Assembly: GCF_003367505.1 (NCBI RefSeq)
Contig: NZ_PXXX01000013.1
Span: forward strand, 186,001-250,000
Direction of reading: 5' to 3'
Length of the DNA stretch: 64,000 nucleotides
Source: Lysinibacillus capsici
GTDB lineage: Bacteria; Bacillota; Bacilli; Bacillales_A; Planococcaceae
Shown piece after piece: positions 63,101 through 64,000 of the stretch (position 1 is its first letter; every line of letters starts with the position of its first letter). Under the pieces are notes generated by a model that saw only the letters and a program-made list of their open reading frames with translations, ran no database searches and was not told where the DNA came from. Position numbers and translations under genes: made by a program.

Positions 63101-63671
63101 GCTCCGTTAAAATCGGATAATAGCCCTCGCTGTCAACATAGGTCGTACCAAGTCGTTCCTCCAATGCCTGCAAAACGACATGTAAATCATTCGCTTTCGC
63201 CTGCAATGTATTAGGTGCATCTATTGCCTTTAACGATTCCGTTACCTCTGCCAAGACTGAGCTATTGACGCTATAGCGACTAAATTCTCTTAAAAGGGTT
63301 TCAATTTCCTCCGTAAAGCCACGTTTTCCTGCTGCTTGTCGAAATAAGGAAAACTCGCTTTTTTGTTCCTCCAAAAGTTTACGTATAAGCATTCGATAGC
63401 CATAGCCATTCACTTCTTTACGAGCAATACCTCCTGTTTCCTGTAAAACCAACCATGCTAAACGTTTAAACGTCATCACCTGTGCTCGAATCAAGCCTTG
63501 TAAACCATGCTTATTTGTCAGCTCATATTCCGTAGAATAAGACATTTGGTCAGGCACTATAATGAAAATTGGATGTCCCAATGGATCTGTCTTTAATTGC
63601 TCAACAATTTCCTGATGAATAAATGCGGATTTTCCTGTTCCCGAACGTCCTGAAACAATACGCAATGTCAT
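60162..63671 (-). CDS. addB: ATP-dependent helicase/nuclease subunit B
   Basis: AddB (1169 aa) has an N-terminal nucleotide site RIVSGRSGTGKSAFIHQEI, an inactivated helicase-like body, and a RecB-type nuclease domain near the C-terminus (GRIDRVDS, then RIVDYKSS). The iron-sulfur cysteines are seen as FRCPFSHF and the cluster TACDYCQFAAVCQFD, the four ligands that staple the nuclease domain. GGAGGGGG is 9 nt before the ATG. Gene order addB-addA is conserved. Confidence 0.97.
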   Translation of the reverse strand: MTLRIVSGRSGTGKSAFIHQEIVEQLKTDPLGHPIFIIVPDQMSYSTEYELTNKHGLQGLIRAQVMTFKRLAWLVLQETGGIARKEVNGYGYRMLIRKLLEEQKSEFSLFRQAAGKRGFTEEIETLLREFSRYSVNSSVLAEVTESLKAIDAPNTLQAKANDLHVVLQALEERLGTTYVDSEGYYPILTEQLKYAETMKQATIYIDGFTAFTVRELELVRELLKVTKQVTVVLPFDHMDEAFDEQALFHEAALTNQRLHDIAKEEGIDVELPLHFYKTQRFHSKDLQHVEAKFAVLEPQTIKTSGDVTVLEASNRRAEIHAIAREITKLTREDGFRYQDIVLLYRQADLYDPLITSIFQQYEIPIFTNTKKTMLHHPLIELSRSALEVMTSNWKYEPVFRSVKTDLFFPLQAELTIWRERADRLENYCLAQGIYGERWFEEARWFYKKYRGLEFHSRVQTDEERAMQAEIEAIRDEIRQPLKLLQDKLDSAKNGRDIATALFEFIESLQVYDKLQAMKDRELERGDALAASEHEQAWNEWIAVLDQFVYMFGEQEMSVEQAAKILDEGFDTLEFSRIPPTLDEVMVATVDLARLSNIKVAFVIGMNDGVYPTRMEYEGLLSDIEREWFSQIGYELAPTSTNRLLQENFLFYRAITTPSNKLYMTYPTADEEGKALLASLYIKKIIGNDKKAGLLSGVSIERVVVDPIELLDGDVLSYLRHPRTALAHLMVQLRQAEHSRELAPEWLALQRFYKQDPYWALIFDRVLYPITHKNEAEPLETYITQELYGQKLTSSVSRIEKYFRCPFSHFTTYGLRLEERAEYRLETFAMGDLFHEALKWITEETHRQQLSWIRLTTKQIKQLARQAVEQIVPVFSHQILLSSARYRYIQRKLIRIVERTMTALTQHANVSHFKPIAIEASFGPGQHEQLPPLEIDLTGGKKMFMRGRIDRVDSATIDDRSYLRIVDYKSSARDLDLNEVYYGLSLQVLTYLDVAMENSSYWLSGEAEPAGVLYVHVHNPMLKLDKDLTDSEIEEDRLKQYKMKGLLSENAEAILSMDEQLEESSGHSKIIPVYMKKDGTPSESQSRIVPVNDMKKLQHFVRRKHQEAGNGILSGDTAISPYKLKAKTACDYCQFAAVCQFDPSDGKQSYRQLMQAKPNDIVDKIRKEIK

Positions 63672-63745
63672 TTACTTTCCCCCTCCTCATTAACTTGCTG
63701 TTGCGGGTGTCTCTCTTTTAATGAAATAAAAATTTGTACTTTTAT

Positions 63746-63851
63746 TTGAGCGATTCTTTCACTGAATTGATTACTTCTCATCTATTTTGGAGCGGCTTCT
63801 CCAGACTATTGATCGCTTCTCATCTATGGTGGAGCAGTTTTCCCAGCCTAC
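63746..63851. repeat. Degenerate 20-22 bp tandem repeat tract 3
   Basis: Five units alternate between a TGGAGCGGCTTCTCC type and a TGATCGCTTCTCATCTAT type (the latter occurs twice, nearly identical: ATTACTTCTCATCTAT and ATCGCTTCTCATCTAT). The tract lies upstream of addB. It resembles tract 2. Confidence 0.6.
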
Positions 63852-63954
63852 TAAAAACAACATAAATCATCTATCTTAAATTCTATCGAAAAAAACTAGT
63901 AAATACTATCTATCAACCTTCACCTACCTATAAAAAGGATAATTTATTACACAA

Positions 63955-63990
63955 AAAAGCAGCCTCTTCACATAATGAAAGAGGCTACAA
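63955..63990. terminator. Terminator of a gene beyond the window end
   Basis: AGCCTCTT pairs with AAGAGGCT across CACATAATG-type loop sequence. The minus strand then has GCTTTTTTGTG, so it probably ends a minus-strand gene located beyond 64000. Confidence 0.7.
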
Positions 63991-64000
63991 ATTTTTACTA

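Noticed and set aside
63746-63851. Possible CRISPR array
   Set aside because: The units are contiguous and degenerate, with no constant repeat separated by unique spacers and no cas genes; the same holds for the two other tracts.

Overview
The window reads as a chromosome segment of a low-GC, endospore-forming Firmicute of the Planococcaceae/Bacillaceae, most likely Lysinibacillus or a close relative. The reasons are AT-rich sequence with strong GGAGG ribosome binding sites, spore genes (spoVAC-D-E, spoVIF, CotZ/ExsY and CotO types), and gene order that repeatedly matches Bacillus subtilis blocks (yjcF-G-H, yjbH to yjbO, fabH-fabF, yitU-V-W, yisK-L, addB-addA). The assignment is from memory of gene families and synteny; no database search was run. 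No rRNA, tRNA, transposase, prophage or CRISPR array was seen.

Layout. 1-22 kb is accessory-like: a partial murE, an aldehyde dehydrogenase, an FMN reductase, a dihydrolipoamide-dehydrogenase-like gene whose start is broken by one extra base, a large catalase, a two-gene ATPase plus RloB-type system that looks like phage defence, a sugar-nucleotide epimerase, a redox-controlled YceI gene, a YtaF/MntP-type membrane protein, a lone betaine-binding lipoprotein, a secreted nuclease, and a divergent peptide ABC transporter with odd architecture (fused ATPases, permeases with long N-terminal additions, and a substrate-binding protein that appears circularly permuted). 22-27.6 kb holds yjcH-G-F followed by spore genes. 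28-42 kb holds mgtE and the yjb block: pseudouridine synthase, NAD kinase, a small alarmone synthetase, a CYTH protein, a transglycosylase, a truncated globin and the Spx adaptor. PepF, CoiA, MecA, Spx and a T-box-controlled trpS follow. 42.7-48.8 kb has fatty-acid initiation and elongation (fabH, fabF), a ClpB without its N-domain, and an Fnr regulator. 48.8-64 kb has yitW/V/U, a DegV protein, an amylase-like protein that has lost catalytic residues, yisL/yisK, a DUF418 protein and addAB.

Themes. Several genes form one proteostasis and thiol-stress circuit: Spx, its ClpXP adaptor SpxH (YjbH), MecA, and a CtsR-controlled ClpB. Regulatory sites are readable at many loci: a T-box, FapR-like, CtsR, MhqR-like, paired TTAC-N5-GTAA operators, a perfect Fur box with no obvious gene, a perfect TTGTGA-N6-TCACAA palindrome with no obvious gene, and SigK-type -10 boxes. 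Three intergenic tracts carry degenerate 20-22 bp tandem units of the same general type.

The best candidates for undescribed biology are the permuted substrate-binding protein and its extended permeases, the ATPase/RloB pair, the orphan Fur-box transcript, the dual-operator yceI promoter, the amylase-like pseudoenzyme, and the intergenic tandem repeats.
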